The translations under genes were made by a program, and so were the position numbers. This document shows, piece after piece, positions 1 through 8,800 of a stretch of DNA of 64,000 nt (the stretch's first letter is position 1; the number at the start of each line of letters is the position of its first letter). The notes beneath the pieces were generated by a model, which did not search any database, had not been told where the DNA came from, and was given only the letters and a program-made list of their open reading frames with translations. The stretch spans positions 1-64,000 of the forward strand of contig DEUB01000010.1 of assembly GCA_002362385.1 (NCBI GenBank). Reading direction: 5' to 3'. The DNA comes from Lachnospiraceae bacterium UBA3273 (GTDB lineage: Bacteria > Bacillota > Clostridia > Lachnospirales > Lachnospiraceae).

Positions 1-91
1 CTACAAAAACTTTACCCTAGCATTTTCCCCATCACAAGGAAAAGGGGAGAACTGTTTTATGGAAATGGTTCTTTATTAAAAAAGTCATTTA

Positions 92-100
92 TGCTATATT
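92..100 (+). promoter_or_regulatory. Possible extended -10 promoter of the helicase gene
   Basis: TG-C-TATATT is an extended -10 element about 40 bases before the GTG start of the helicase gene. The -35 position (TTTATT, 17 bases upstream) is poor, so the extended -10 would have to carry recognition. Bases 1-90 show no gene that I can support. Confidence 0.35.
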
Positions 101-140
101 AGTCCCATACTAAAAGGCAGCCGCAGGGAGGCGGGAGAAA

Positions 141-2645
141 GTGGAGATCAGGATTTCGGTTCGCAGTTTTGTGGAATTTTTATTAAGAAGCGGAGATATT
201 GACAATAGAAGAAGCAGCGGCAGTGAAGACGCCATGGCGGAAGGCGTTAGAATTCACCGTATGATCCAACGGCGCATGGGAGCGGAATATCAGGCGGAAG
301 TCCAGATGGCGGAAACGGTTCTCTATCCTAAGTACTCCATTGTAATAGAAGGAAGAGCTGACGGAATTATTGATGACGGAAAAAACGGACGGGTAGTAGT
401 GGATGAGATCAAGTCCACTTACAGAGAATTAAAGAAAATTTCTGCACCCTTTCCGGAGCATTTAGCCCAGGCCAAGTGCTATGCCTACATTTATGCAAAA
501 CAGCATAAGCTTGATGAGATAGGCGTGCGTATGACCTACTGCAATATCGATACAGAGGAGATTAAATACTTTCACGAAAATTTCAGGTTTTCCTCACTGA
601 AAAAGTGGTTTGGGAACCTTCTGGAGCAATATAAGAAATGGGCGGATTTTGAATGTGACTGGAAGGAAAAGAGGCAGGAAAGTATTGAAAGGATCGCTTT
701 TCCTTTTGCTTACAGAGAAGGGCAGAAACAGCTTGTGGGTTATGTATATCAGACCATACATGAACATAAGAAGCTTTTTATGGAAGCTCCTACAGGTGTG
801 GGAAAAACCATTTCCACAATGTATCCGGCAATTAAATCCATAGGAGAGGGAAAGGCCGATAAGCTCTTTTATCTTACGGCCAAAACAGTTACAGGCACCG
901 TAGCCCGGGATACCCTTGATCTATTACGAAAAAAAGGGCTTTCTTTTAAAAGCGTGGTCATAACGGCAAAGGAAAAAATCTGTCCTTTGGATGAATGCAG
1001 ATGCAACCCTGAGAATTGTCCTTATGCCAGGGGACACTATGATCGTATTAACGATGCGGTTTATGATCTTTTAACCCATGAGGACGCTTTTGAGAGGGAG
1101 ACTATCTTAAAATATGCTTTAAATCATGAAGTCTGTCCTTTTGAAATGGGTCTGGATATAAGCCTGTTTTCTGACGGCATTATCTGTGATTATAATTATC
1201 TTTTCGATCCCCGGGCCCATCTGCGCCGGTTTTTTTCTGAAGGGATCAAAGGGGCTTATCTGTTTTTGATCGATGAAGCACACAATTTGGTAGAGCGGGG
1301 GCGTGAGATGTACAGTGCGGCTCTTGTGAAAGAAGATTTTCTGAAGTTACGGGAAGTGATCAAGCCTTATTCGCCGTACCTGGCAAGGTTATCGGGAAAA
1401 TGCAATAAGGAACTGCTTTCGTACAAGAAAGAATGCGAGGAATACCTGATACTGGAAAGCCATGGAAACTTTATTGCGGCATGCAATAAGCTTCACGGAG
1501 CCATCAATAACTATCTGGATGATCATGAGGAGTGCCCTGTAAAAGAAGAACTGCTTAACTACTATTTTGAAATTTCCGCATTTTTGGAAACCTATGACAG
1601 AATGGACGAAAAACACTATGTGACCTACACGGGCTATGATGAAAACGAGTGTTTTTTTATCAAAGAATTTTGTGTGGACCCATCGGAAGAACTGAAGCAA
1701 TGCATGGATAAAGGAGTGGCGGCAATCCTTTTTTCGGCCACTTTCCTGCCTATCCAGTATTATAAAAGCCTTTTAGGGGGAACAAAAGAGGACTACGAGG
1801 TATATGCCAGAAGCACCTTTCCGCCGGAACGCCAGATTCAGCTGATCGGCCATGAGGTAACCAGTAAATATACGAGGAGATGCGAGATCGAATATTTAAA
1901 TATCGCACGTTATATTTATAGTCTGGTCAATGCCAAAGCAGGAAAATACATGGTATTTTTTCCGTCTCACGCCTTTTTGGAAAATGTATACAGGGCGTTT
2001 GACGATCTTTACGGAGAAATGGATGATATGTATCTTTTGGCCCAGCGTTCTTATATGAAAGAGGACGAGAGGGAAGCGTTTTTAGACTATTTCCTCAACG
2101 GGGAAGAGGTGGATTTTGAAGGCAAGATCCTTATGGACGTGCTGGTGGAGGAAGAGGGTAAAGAAGGAACAGACATAGAAAATGAGGAAATGTATAGGAA
2201 GCGGGAGGATATACTTTTGGCAGAGGAGGCTGCAGAAAGCAGGTCGGGAACGATCATAGGGTTTTGTGTTCTGGGCGGCATTTTCGGAGAAGGCATTGAT
2301 TTAAGAAACGATTCCCTGATCGGTGCGATCATTGTCGGTACGGGGCTTCCCCAGGTCTGTCCTGAGCGGGAAATATTGAAGAGACATTTTGAACAGACGG
2401 GGGAAGACGGCTTTGACTATGCGTACAAATACCCGGGCATGAACAAAGTGCTCCAGGCGGCGGGCAGAGTCATCCGTACAGCGGAGGATGTGGGGATCGT
2501 TGCCCTTTTGGACGAGAGGTTTATGCAGAGGGGATATCGAAAGATGTTTCCGGCGGAATGGCAGAATATAAGGCCTGTGACGATGGAAAATGCAGGGGTT
2601 GCGGCGGCAGATTTCTGGGAGAGGTTTTCTGATGAGGGGGTGTAG
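141..2645 (+). CDS. DinG/XPD-like superfamily 2 helicase with N-terminal PD-(D/E)XK nuclease domain
   Basis: 834 residues from a GTG start behind a GGGAGGCGGG ribosome site. Residues 1-180 resemble a Cas4/RecB-type PD-(D/E)XK nuclease: Asp74 in GRADGI, then Glu89 and Lys91 in VVDEIKST. The rest is a Rad3/XPD-type helicase with Walker A EAPTGVGKT (215-223), a cysteine group from residue 281 (Cys281, 286, 288, 293, plus a later Cys in EVCPFE) that fits the iron-sulfur cluster of this family, a DEAH box (LIDEAHNL), a motif III-like FSATF, and a C-terminal QAAGRVIRT motif VI. It should unwind damaged or branched DNA 5' to 3', with the fused nuclease trimming strands. It has no operon partner and converges with nfo, another repair gene. 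The family is clear; the biological substrate is not. Confidence 0.88.
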   Translation: MEIRISVRSFVEFLLRSGDIDNRRSSGSEDAMAEGVRIHRMIQRRMGAEYQAEVQMAETVLYPKYSIVIEGRADGIIDDGKNGRVVVDEIKSTYRELKKISAPFPEHLAQAKCYAYIYAKQHKLDEIGVRMTYCNIDTEEIKYFHENFRFSSLKKWFGNLLEQYKKWADFECDWKEKRQESIERIAFPFAYREGQKQLVGYVYQTIHEHKKLFMEAPTGVGKTISTMYPAIKSIGEGKADKLFYLTAKTVTGTVARDTLDLLRKKGLSFKSVVITAKEKICPLDECRCNPENCPYARGHYDRINDAVYDLLTHEDAFERETILKYALNHEVCPFEMGLDISLFSDGIICDYNYLFDPRAHLRRFFSEGIKGAYLFLIDEAHNLVERGREMYSAALVKEDFLKLREVIKPYSPYLARLSGKCNKELLSYKKECEEYLILESHGNFIAACNKLHGAINNYLDDHEECPVKEELLNYYFEISAFLETYDRMDEKHYVTYTGYDENECFFIKEFCVDPSEELKQCMDKGVAAILFSATFLPIQYYKSLLGGTKEDYEVYARSTFPPERQIQLIGHEVTSKYTRRCEIEYLNIARYIYSLVNAKAGKYMVFFPSHAFLENVYRAFDDLYGEMDDMYLLAQRSYMKEDEREAFLDYFLNGEEVDFEGKILMDVLVEEEGKEGTDIENEEMYRKREDILLAEEAAESRSGTIIGFCVLGGIFGEGIDLRNDSLIGAIIVGTGLPQVCPEREILKRHFEQTGEDGFDYAYKYPGMNKVLQAAGRVIRTAEDVGIVALLDERFMQRGYRKMFPAEWQNIRPVTMENAGVAAADFWERFSDEGV

Positions 2646-2649
2646 CGAC

Positions 2650-2963
2650 GGCGGGAGACGCAAAATGCGGGTATTCATGCTAAGGGGGCGTCAGCGGGGA
2701 AATGTTGTTGTTTTTTATAACTTGACTGCAAACGGGGGTTTTTCTAACAGACTGCCCCGGGGATTTGGAGTGGGGACGGAACCGCGCCAATGCGGCATCC
2801 ATGCCGCAGAGGCGCTAAAATTGCCTTCCGGGCAATTTTTTCCTGAAATCGGAGCAGTCTGTAAGAAAAACTCCCCATTTGCAGTTGGGAAGTTATAAAA
2901 AACAACAACATTTCCCCGCTGACGTCCCCTTAGCCATGAATACCCGCATTTTGCGCTCCCGCC
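2650..2963 (+). repeat. Large palindromic element, copy A, in the 3' flank of the helicase gene
   Basis: It begins 4 bases after the helicase stop codon. The outer arms (about 2650-2725 and 2885-2963) are reverse complements with only a few differences. Inside, 2726-2884 is a core bounded by CTGCAAA and TTTGCAG. In order the core holds TTTTTCTAACAG, a hairpin GCGGCATCCATGCCGC (2792-2807) closed by GCGCC/GGCGC, a second hairpin AAATTGCC/GGCAATTT (about 2818-2837), and CTGTAAGAAAAA. The same core occurs at 3271-3431 (inverted) and 49550-49707. A frame that runs through it from 2590 is a by-product of the palindrome and not a gene. Confidence 0.85.
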
Positions 2964-3173
2964 TCATTTTGGATATTGTTGTGCCTGCTGAAAATAGTAT
3001 ATGGCTGTATTATTGAATGTGAGAAATATAGAAATGCATTTAAATATGATAAAAGGCGTTATTCTTCTACTCAATAAAAACTACATGTTATTTCATTTTC
3101 GCCTTATCTTATAATATACTATTTTATCTATAAGGAAATGATGTAACTGAAATAAATCGTTCCAACAGGCTAT
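2964..3173. other. AT-rich spacer between two palindromic elements
   Basis: This 210-base stretch separates copies A and B. It has no credible coding frame with a ribosome site. The only structure I see is a loose inverted repeat pairing GATAAAAGGCG with CGCCTTATC (roughly 3048-3112). Confidence 0.5.
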
Positions 3174-3530
3174 AAGTGAGGGGATGCGAGCAGGCTTTGG
3201 AAGGGATGGGAGGGGGTGTGGGAAAGAGGGCGGGGACGGGGGGAGGGGCTTGTTGTTTTTCGGGGCATTGCTGCAAATCGGTAATTTTTCTTACAGCCTG
3301 CCTGAGTATCCAGGGAAAAATTGCCCGGAAGGCAATTTTAGCCGGCTTTGCGGCATGGATGCCGCACCAGCCGGCGGTCCCGACAGATTACCCAAACCCA
3401 CGGCAGGCTGTTAGAAAAATCCGATTTGCAGCTTAAGCCGCGAAAAACAACAAGCCCCTTCCCCCCGTCCCCACCCTCTTTCCCATAGCCCCTCCATCCC
3501 TTCCAAAGCCTGCCTGCATCCCCGTCACTT
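3174..3530 (-). repeat. Large palindromic element, copy B, in the 3' flank of nfo
   Basis: It occupies every base from 3174 up to the base next to the nfo stop codon at 3531. Outer arms of about 85 bases (AAGTGA-GGGATGC on the left, its complement on the right) pair with few mismatches but have no similarity to the arms of copies A and C. The core, 3271-3431, is the reverse complement of the copy A core: AAATTGCC hairpin first, then GCGGCATGGATGCCGC closed by GCCGGCT/AGCCGGC. Read on the minus strand, the direction of nfo, it has the same polarity as copy A relative to the helicase gene. Frames on the plus strand here (3176-3436) have no coding character. Confidence 0.85.
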
Positions 3531-4403
3531 CTACCTCAAAAGCCTCTCAATCTCCTCCTTATAAGGAGCCCTCGTCTTCCCGGAATTTTCCTCGTCCGGA
3601 ATCCACGGCGTCTCCAAAATCTTAGGAATCTCCAGAAAATCCGGATGATGCACGATCCCATACAAAGCGTTAAACCCGATATATCCATCTCCCAAGTTGG
3701 CATGCCGGTCCTTTGCCGCGCCCTGAGGATTTTTGCTGTCGTTAATATGAAATACCGCAATCTGCTCCTTGCCTATTATCCGGTCGAACTCCTCGATGAC
3801 GCCGTCAAAATTCTCTCTGATGTCGTATCCTGCATCGTGGGTGTGACAGGTGTCAAAGCAGATCCGCAGATTTTTGGGATACTTTACGCCGTCATAAATG
3901 GCGGCCAGCTCTTCAAAACTCCTACCGATTTCCGAACCCTTTCCTGCCATGGTTTCCAGGGCGATCTTACAGGGCATATCTTTAGTCATGACCTCATTCA
4001 GCCCTTCGATGATCTTGGCAATACCCTTATCCGCTCCTTCTCCCACATGAGAGCCGGGATGAAGGACCAGTATATCGCTTTTGAAATCAACGCTCCTTGT
4101 AAGTTCCTTTTCCAGAAATTCTACAGCCAGGGAAAAGGTTTCGGGCTTTAACGTATTGGCGAGATTGATGATATAAGGGGCGTGAATGACAATGCGGGTA
4201 ATGCCGTTTTCCTTCAAATAATTCCAGCCTGCATCCAGATTACAGTCCTTTGTATCTTTCCTGCGGGTGTTTTGCGGTGCGCCGGTATAAACCATTAATG
4301 TGTTTGCGCCGTAAGATACGGCTTCTTTAGCGGAACCGAGAAACATATCTTTTCCGCTCATCCCCACGTGGGAACCCAGAATGATTTTCTGATTGTTTTT
4401 CAT
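3531..4403 (-). CDS. nfo: Endonuclease IV (AP endonuclease)
   Basis: About 290 residues, normal for the family. Endonuclease IV is a TIM-barrel enzyme with a trinuclear zinc site that cuts 5' to abasic sites in base-excision repair. Visible family motifs include GSHVGMSG near the N-terminus, VIHAPYIINLA, LVLHPGSH, ALETMAGKGSEIG, CFDTCHTHDAGYD, HINDSKNP and DRHANLGDGYIG, which carry the metal-binding His, Glu and Asp residues. I chose the Met before KNNQKIILGSHVG because AAGGAGT lies about 12 bases upstream; a start 12 bases earlier would sit directly on that site. It is monocistronic and convergent with the helicase gene, and its stop codon abuts palindromic element B. Confidence 0.95.
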   Translation of the reverse strand: MKNNQKIILGSHVGMSGKDMFLGSAKEAVSYGANTLMVYTGAPQNTRRKDTKDCNLDAGWNYLKENGITRIVIHAPYIINLANTLKPETFSLAVEFLEKELTRSVDFKSDILVLHPGSHVGEGADKGIAKIIEGLNEVMTKDMPCKIALETMAGKGSEIGRSFEELAAIYDGVKYPKNLRICFDTCHTHDAGYDIRENFDGVIEEFDRIIGKEQIAVFHINDSKNPQGAAKDRHANLGDGYIGFNALYGIVHHPDFLEIPKILETPWIPDEENSGKTRAPYKEEIERLLR

Positions 4404-4471
4404 ATGATATTCCATACTCCTTTGAATAATTAAAAAGTGATAGTTATTAAATTCGTTGCTTTTTATAACTA

Positions 4472-4490
4472 TATCACATAACATGTGATA
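4472..4490 (-). promoter_or_regulatory. Palindromic site in the nfo promoter region
   Basis: TATCACAT-AAC-ATGTGATA is a perfect 8+8 inverted repeat about 70 bases upstream of nfo. On the minus strand it runs into TATAGT, a plausible -10. It could be the operator of a dimeric regulator; I cannot name the protein. Confidence 0.4.
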
Positions 4491-4555
4491 GGAAAAAGCC
4501 TCTTGGGTTTTGATTTATCCACAAAGAAAAAAAGAGTTTACATAAGGCTTTTTAA

Positions 4556-4702
4556 ATGGAAGATGTTATGAAACAGAAAAATGTCGAAGTTTTCCGAAAA
4601 TTGCAAGAAGTGACAAGCAATCCTGCATTTTATTTGACGAAAATTGTCGGGATGGAGCGGGAATTTTATGTGGATAACTATGTGGAAATTGGGGATTTCT
4701 AA
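4556..4702 (+). CDS. Possible 48-residue hypothetical protein
   Basis: An ATG frame starting MEDVMKQKNVEVF and ending NYVEIGDF lies alone in the 634-base gap between nfo and the glycosidase gene. The composition is protein-like, but the ribosome site (AAGG, 8 bases upstream) is weak and I recognise no family. It could be a real small gene, a remnant or chance. Confidence 0.25.
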   Translation: MEDVMKQKNVEVFRKLQEVTSNPAFYLTKIVGMEREFYVDNYVEIGDF

Positions 4703-4888
4703 AAAAATGGATACGTTATGTATTTTTTGCAAGAAAAATGTCATTTAAAAAATGCAATGAAAATGTCAAAAAAGAAAGGGCTGACCAAAGCGGTATGAAA
4801 AAATTATGTTAACATTTTCTAAACACGAAAATTGTTGTAAAAAATCAGATGTTTTCTATGCTTTTATATATGAGGGTCTTCTATATAT

Positions 4889-4935
4889 GGTGTTTGTGTG
4901 CTATAATAAACACCAGATTTTCTATATAAAATCTG
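4889..4935 (+). promoter_or_regulatory. Two adjacent stem-loops upstream of the glycosidase promoter
   Basis: GGTGTTT/AAACACC (4889-4914) is followed with a one-base overlap by the perfect hairpin CAGATTTT-CTATAT-AAAATCTG (4914-4935). The first stem encloses TATAAT (4902-4907). They lie just upstream of the -35 at 4944 and may be regulator sites or an older promoter. Confidence 0.4.
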
Positions 4936-4943
4936 AAAATGCA

Positions 4944-4997
4944 TTGACAGAAAGCATATATCGTGGTATGTTGAGTGTACTAATTCGGATAGTACAC
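4944..4997 (+). promoter_or_regulatory. Sigma-A-type promoter with overlapping operator for the glycosidase gene
   Basis: TTGACA (4944-4949), a 17-base spacer and TATGTT (4967-4972) form the promoter. Directly downstream, GTGTACTA-N7-TAGTACAC (4975-4997) is a perfect inverted repeat covering the expected transcription start, which is the usual place for a repressor operator. No cognate regulator gene is adjacent. Confidence 0.6.
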
Positions 4998-5037
4998 AAC
5001 GTATTAAAGTGTATTGATGAGGAGGAAGAAAAAGAAA

Positions 5038-6351
<1,314 letters not shown>

Positions 6352-6393
6352 AAGAATTTATGCGTGCGGTATGGACCAAAGCGGAGGTGTGAA

Positions 6394-7137
6394 ATGAAGG
6401 CAGGAGAAAAGGCTGTCATTCAGGTAACTGGGCTGTATAAAGTATATAAGGTAGGAGATACCAAGGTGCGGGCCTTAAACGGCGTGGATTTTAATATCCA
6501 CAGAGGAGAGTTTTGCGCCATTGTGGGCGCATCGGGTTCGGGAAAGTCCACCCTGTTAAATATGCTTGCAGGGCTGGAGAAACCTACAAAAGGAAAGATC
6601 GTCATAGCCGGAGAACATATGGAAACAAAATCGGAAAATGAACTGGTCGCATTCAGGAGAAAGCATATCGGGTTCATTTTTCAGTCCTTTAATCTGCTCC
6701 CTACCATGAATGCCGTGGAAAACGTGGCGCTGCCCCTTACTTTTCAGGGAATGGATAAAAGCAAAAGAGAAAAGCTGGCGGAGGATGCCATTAAGCTGGT
6801 AGGCTTAAAAAAATACCGGAAGCATAAACCGACACAGATGTCAGGCGGACAGCAGCAGAGGGTCGGCGTTGCCCGGGCGTTAGTGGTCAATCCGGAAATT
6901 ATTTTTGCCGATGAGCCTACGGGCAATCTGGATTCCAGAACGTCTGAGGATGTTATGAACCTGATGAAAAAAGTAGTGCGTGAGCAGAATCAGACCCTGA
7001 TCATGGTTACCCATGATAATCATCTGGCTGAATATGCGGATCGTATTTTTCATATAAAAGACGGGAAAATCATAAAGATCGAAGATAAAAGAGAGAGTGC
7101 GGAAAGCGGAAGTGTGGAAAGTGAGGAGAAGGAGTAA
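6394..7137 (+). CDS. ABC transporter ATPase, LolD/MacB-type
   Basis: 247 residues behind GGAGGT. It has Walker A GASGSGKST, Q-loop FIFQSFNLLPTM, signature SGGQQQRVGVARAL, Walker B IIFADEPTGNLD and the H-loop VTHDN. The LPT segment after the Q-loop and the EPTGNLDS sequence are typical of the MacB/LolD/FtsE class, which drives mechanical transmission and not substrate passage. It is the first gene of an operon with a membrane-anchored surface protein (7139) and a MacB-type permease (8801). The last codon is separated from the next start by one base. Confidence 0.93.
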   Translation: MKAGEKAVIQVTGLYKVYKVGDTKVRALNGVDFNIHRGEFCAIVGASGSGKSTLLNMLAGLEKPTKGKIVIAGEHMETKSENELVAFRRKHIGFIFQSFNLLPTMNAVENVALPLTFQGMDKSKREKLAEDAIKLVGLKKYRKHKPTQMSGGQQQRVGVARALVVNPEIIFADEPTGNLDSRTSEDVMNLMKKVVREQNQTLIMVTHDNHLAEYADRIFHIKDGKIIKIEDKRESAESGSVESEEKE

Positions 7138-7138
7138 A

Positions 7139-8797
7139 ATGGACGGGAAGAAGGAAATGAAAAGTACATTTAACAGGCTGCTGATTCTGATTGCGGTTGC
7201 GCTCATATGCGTAGCGGGAGCCGGACAGAAGACATGGGCTGCAACAACAAGCGCCGGAGCGGCAGCGGCCGATAACCCAGGAACTACAGGAAGTGCAGGA
7301 ACAAACGGAAATGCCAATACCGGTGCAGGAACAAACGGAAATGCCAATGCCGGTACGGGAACGGCCGGAAACAATACAGGGAAAACAGTCAATACGGGCG
7401 CCCAGAACGGCAATATGACCAACAGCGGAAATAACCTGCCGGACGACGAGCCGACCCCTACCTCTACCAATGAGTTCATCATGGTGGGCGGCAACTGGAT
7501 CACGCCGGTGGCTACCTATGGAAGAACCGTAAACGTAGTGCTTCCCGTAGTCAATATGTCCACTACACATTTGACCAACGTAGTGGTAACGCCTGTTATT
7601 GCATCCAATACCAGCGAGTGGCCTTTTGAAATAGAAACAAGCGGCTATACCCAGACGATTCCGGATCTGCCGGGAAGGGGGAACGGCCAGAGCGATATGG
7701 ACAGGCGCCGGGAACTGACCTGGACCTTCAAGACCAGAAGCGATGTTTTAAACGGATATTACAAGGTTCCCTTCAATGTTATTTATTATACCAGCGAAGG
7801 TTATGAGACGACTACCATTACCACATGGGTAAGGGCGGTGGGAGCCCCGGGCAGCGGCAATCTTTCGGACGGAGGAGCCGGACTGTCCACGCCGAGGGTC
7901 ATCATTACGGGGTTTGATACGGTGCCTGCCGATGTATATGCGGGAGATACCTTTACCCTGACCCTTCATTTAAAAAATACTTCAAAGCGCACGGCGGTCT
8001 CCAATATGCAGATAGACCTTACTACGCCTACGGCGGGAAAAGACCAGGAGTCTACTTATGAGGCGTTTCTTCCGACCAGCGGTTCCAATACCCTGTATGT
8101 GGAGAGCATAGGCACAAACGGCACGGCGGATATTTCCATTGAAATGACGGCGAAAGCGGATTTGAGCCAGAAACCTTATGCAATAGCGGTAAATATGGCT
8201 TACGAGGATTCCAAATACAGCCCCTTTACGGCTACGGCAAACGTATCTATTCCGGTGCATCAGGAACCTAAGTTTGACATCGGTTCCATGGAAGTGCTTC
8301 CTGAAAGCATTTCCGTAGGAGACCAGACCAATGTCATGTTCAGTATCTTCAATACGGGAAAGACCACCTTGTACAATGTACAGGTAAAATTTGAGGGAGA
8401 CAGCATCAGCGGCGGAGAGACCTTTATCGGCAAGATCGAACCGGGGGCTACGGGCAATGTGGATACCATGGTAACCGGCGAAGCGGAAACGATGGATGAA
8501 GGCATGGTAAAGGCTGTTGTTTATTACGAGGATGAAGCAGGAGTTACCTATACCAAGGAGCAGGAGTTCAACCTCTATGTAAGCCCTTCCTTTGAGGATG
8601 ATATGATGTTTGACGATTCCATGATGATGGAAGAGGAAACGGGACGTCCCAAATGGGTAACGGCTGTTATTATTATTGTGATCCTGGTTGTTGCAGCGGG
8701 AATTGCAGCCACATTCATTATTTTAAAGAAACGGAAAAAGAAAAAAGAACAGTTGGAGCTGGAAGCGGAATTAGAAGACGAGGATGATGAGGTGTAG
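7139..8797 (+). CDS. Membrane-anchored extracellular protein with CARDB/COG1361-like beta domains
   Basis: 552 residues. A signal peptide (hydrophobic about 13-30, ending near TWAA) leads into a Gly/Asn/Thr/Ala-rich segment containing repeated TNGNAN units. Several beta-sandwich modules of the NEW3/CARDB type follow (for example TLTLHLKNTSKR and NVMFSIFNTGKTTLYNV). A single transmembrane helix (about 513-535) and a Lys-rich then acidic cytoplasmic tail end it. It sits between the ATPase and the permease genes and overlaps neither. In similar operons this protein replaces the MacA-type partner, an inference from its place. The ATG at 7139 is chosen for AGGAGAAGGAG just upstream. Confidence 0.75.
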   Translation: MDGKKEMKSTFNRLLILIAVALICVAGAGQKTWAATTSAGAAAADNPGTTGSAGTNGNANTGAGTNGNANAGTGTAGNNTGKTVNTGAQNGNMTNSGNNLPDDEPTPTSTNEFIMVGGNWITPVATYGRTVNVVLPVVNMSTTHLTNVVVTPVIASNTSEWPFEIETSGYTQTIPDLPGRGNGQSDMDRRRELTWTFKTRSDVLNGYYKVPFNVIYYTSEGYETTTITTWVRAVGAPGSGNLSDGGAGLSTPRVIITGFDTVPADVYAGDTFTLTLHLKNTSKRTAVSNMQIDLTTPTAGKDQESTYEAFLPTSGSNTLYVESIGTNGTADISIEMTAKADLSQKPYAIAVNMAYEDSKYSPFTATANVSIPVHQEPKFDIGSMEVLPESISVGDQTNVMFSIFNTGKTTLYNVQVKFEGDSISGGETFIGKIEPGATGNVDTMVTGEAETMDEGMVKAVVYYEDEAGVTYTKEQEFNLYVSPSFEDDMMFDDSMMMEEETGRPKWVTAVIIIVILVVAAGIAATFIILKKRKKKKEQLELEAELEDEDDEV

Positions 8798-8800
8798 CCC

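Noticed and set aside
2590..2898. Plus-strand frame of about 100 codons across element A
   Set aside because: It begins inside the helicase gene and runs through the palindrome; the composition follows the stem sequence and there is no ribosome site.
3176..3436. Overlapping plus-strand frames in element B
   Set aside because: Gly/Arg-rich translation of the G-rich arm, start codons in the arm and no ribosome site; the palindrome explains it.
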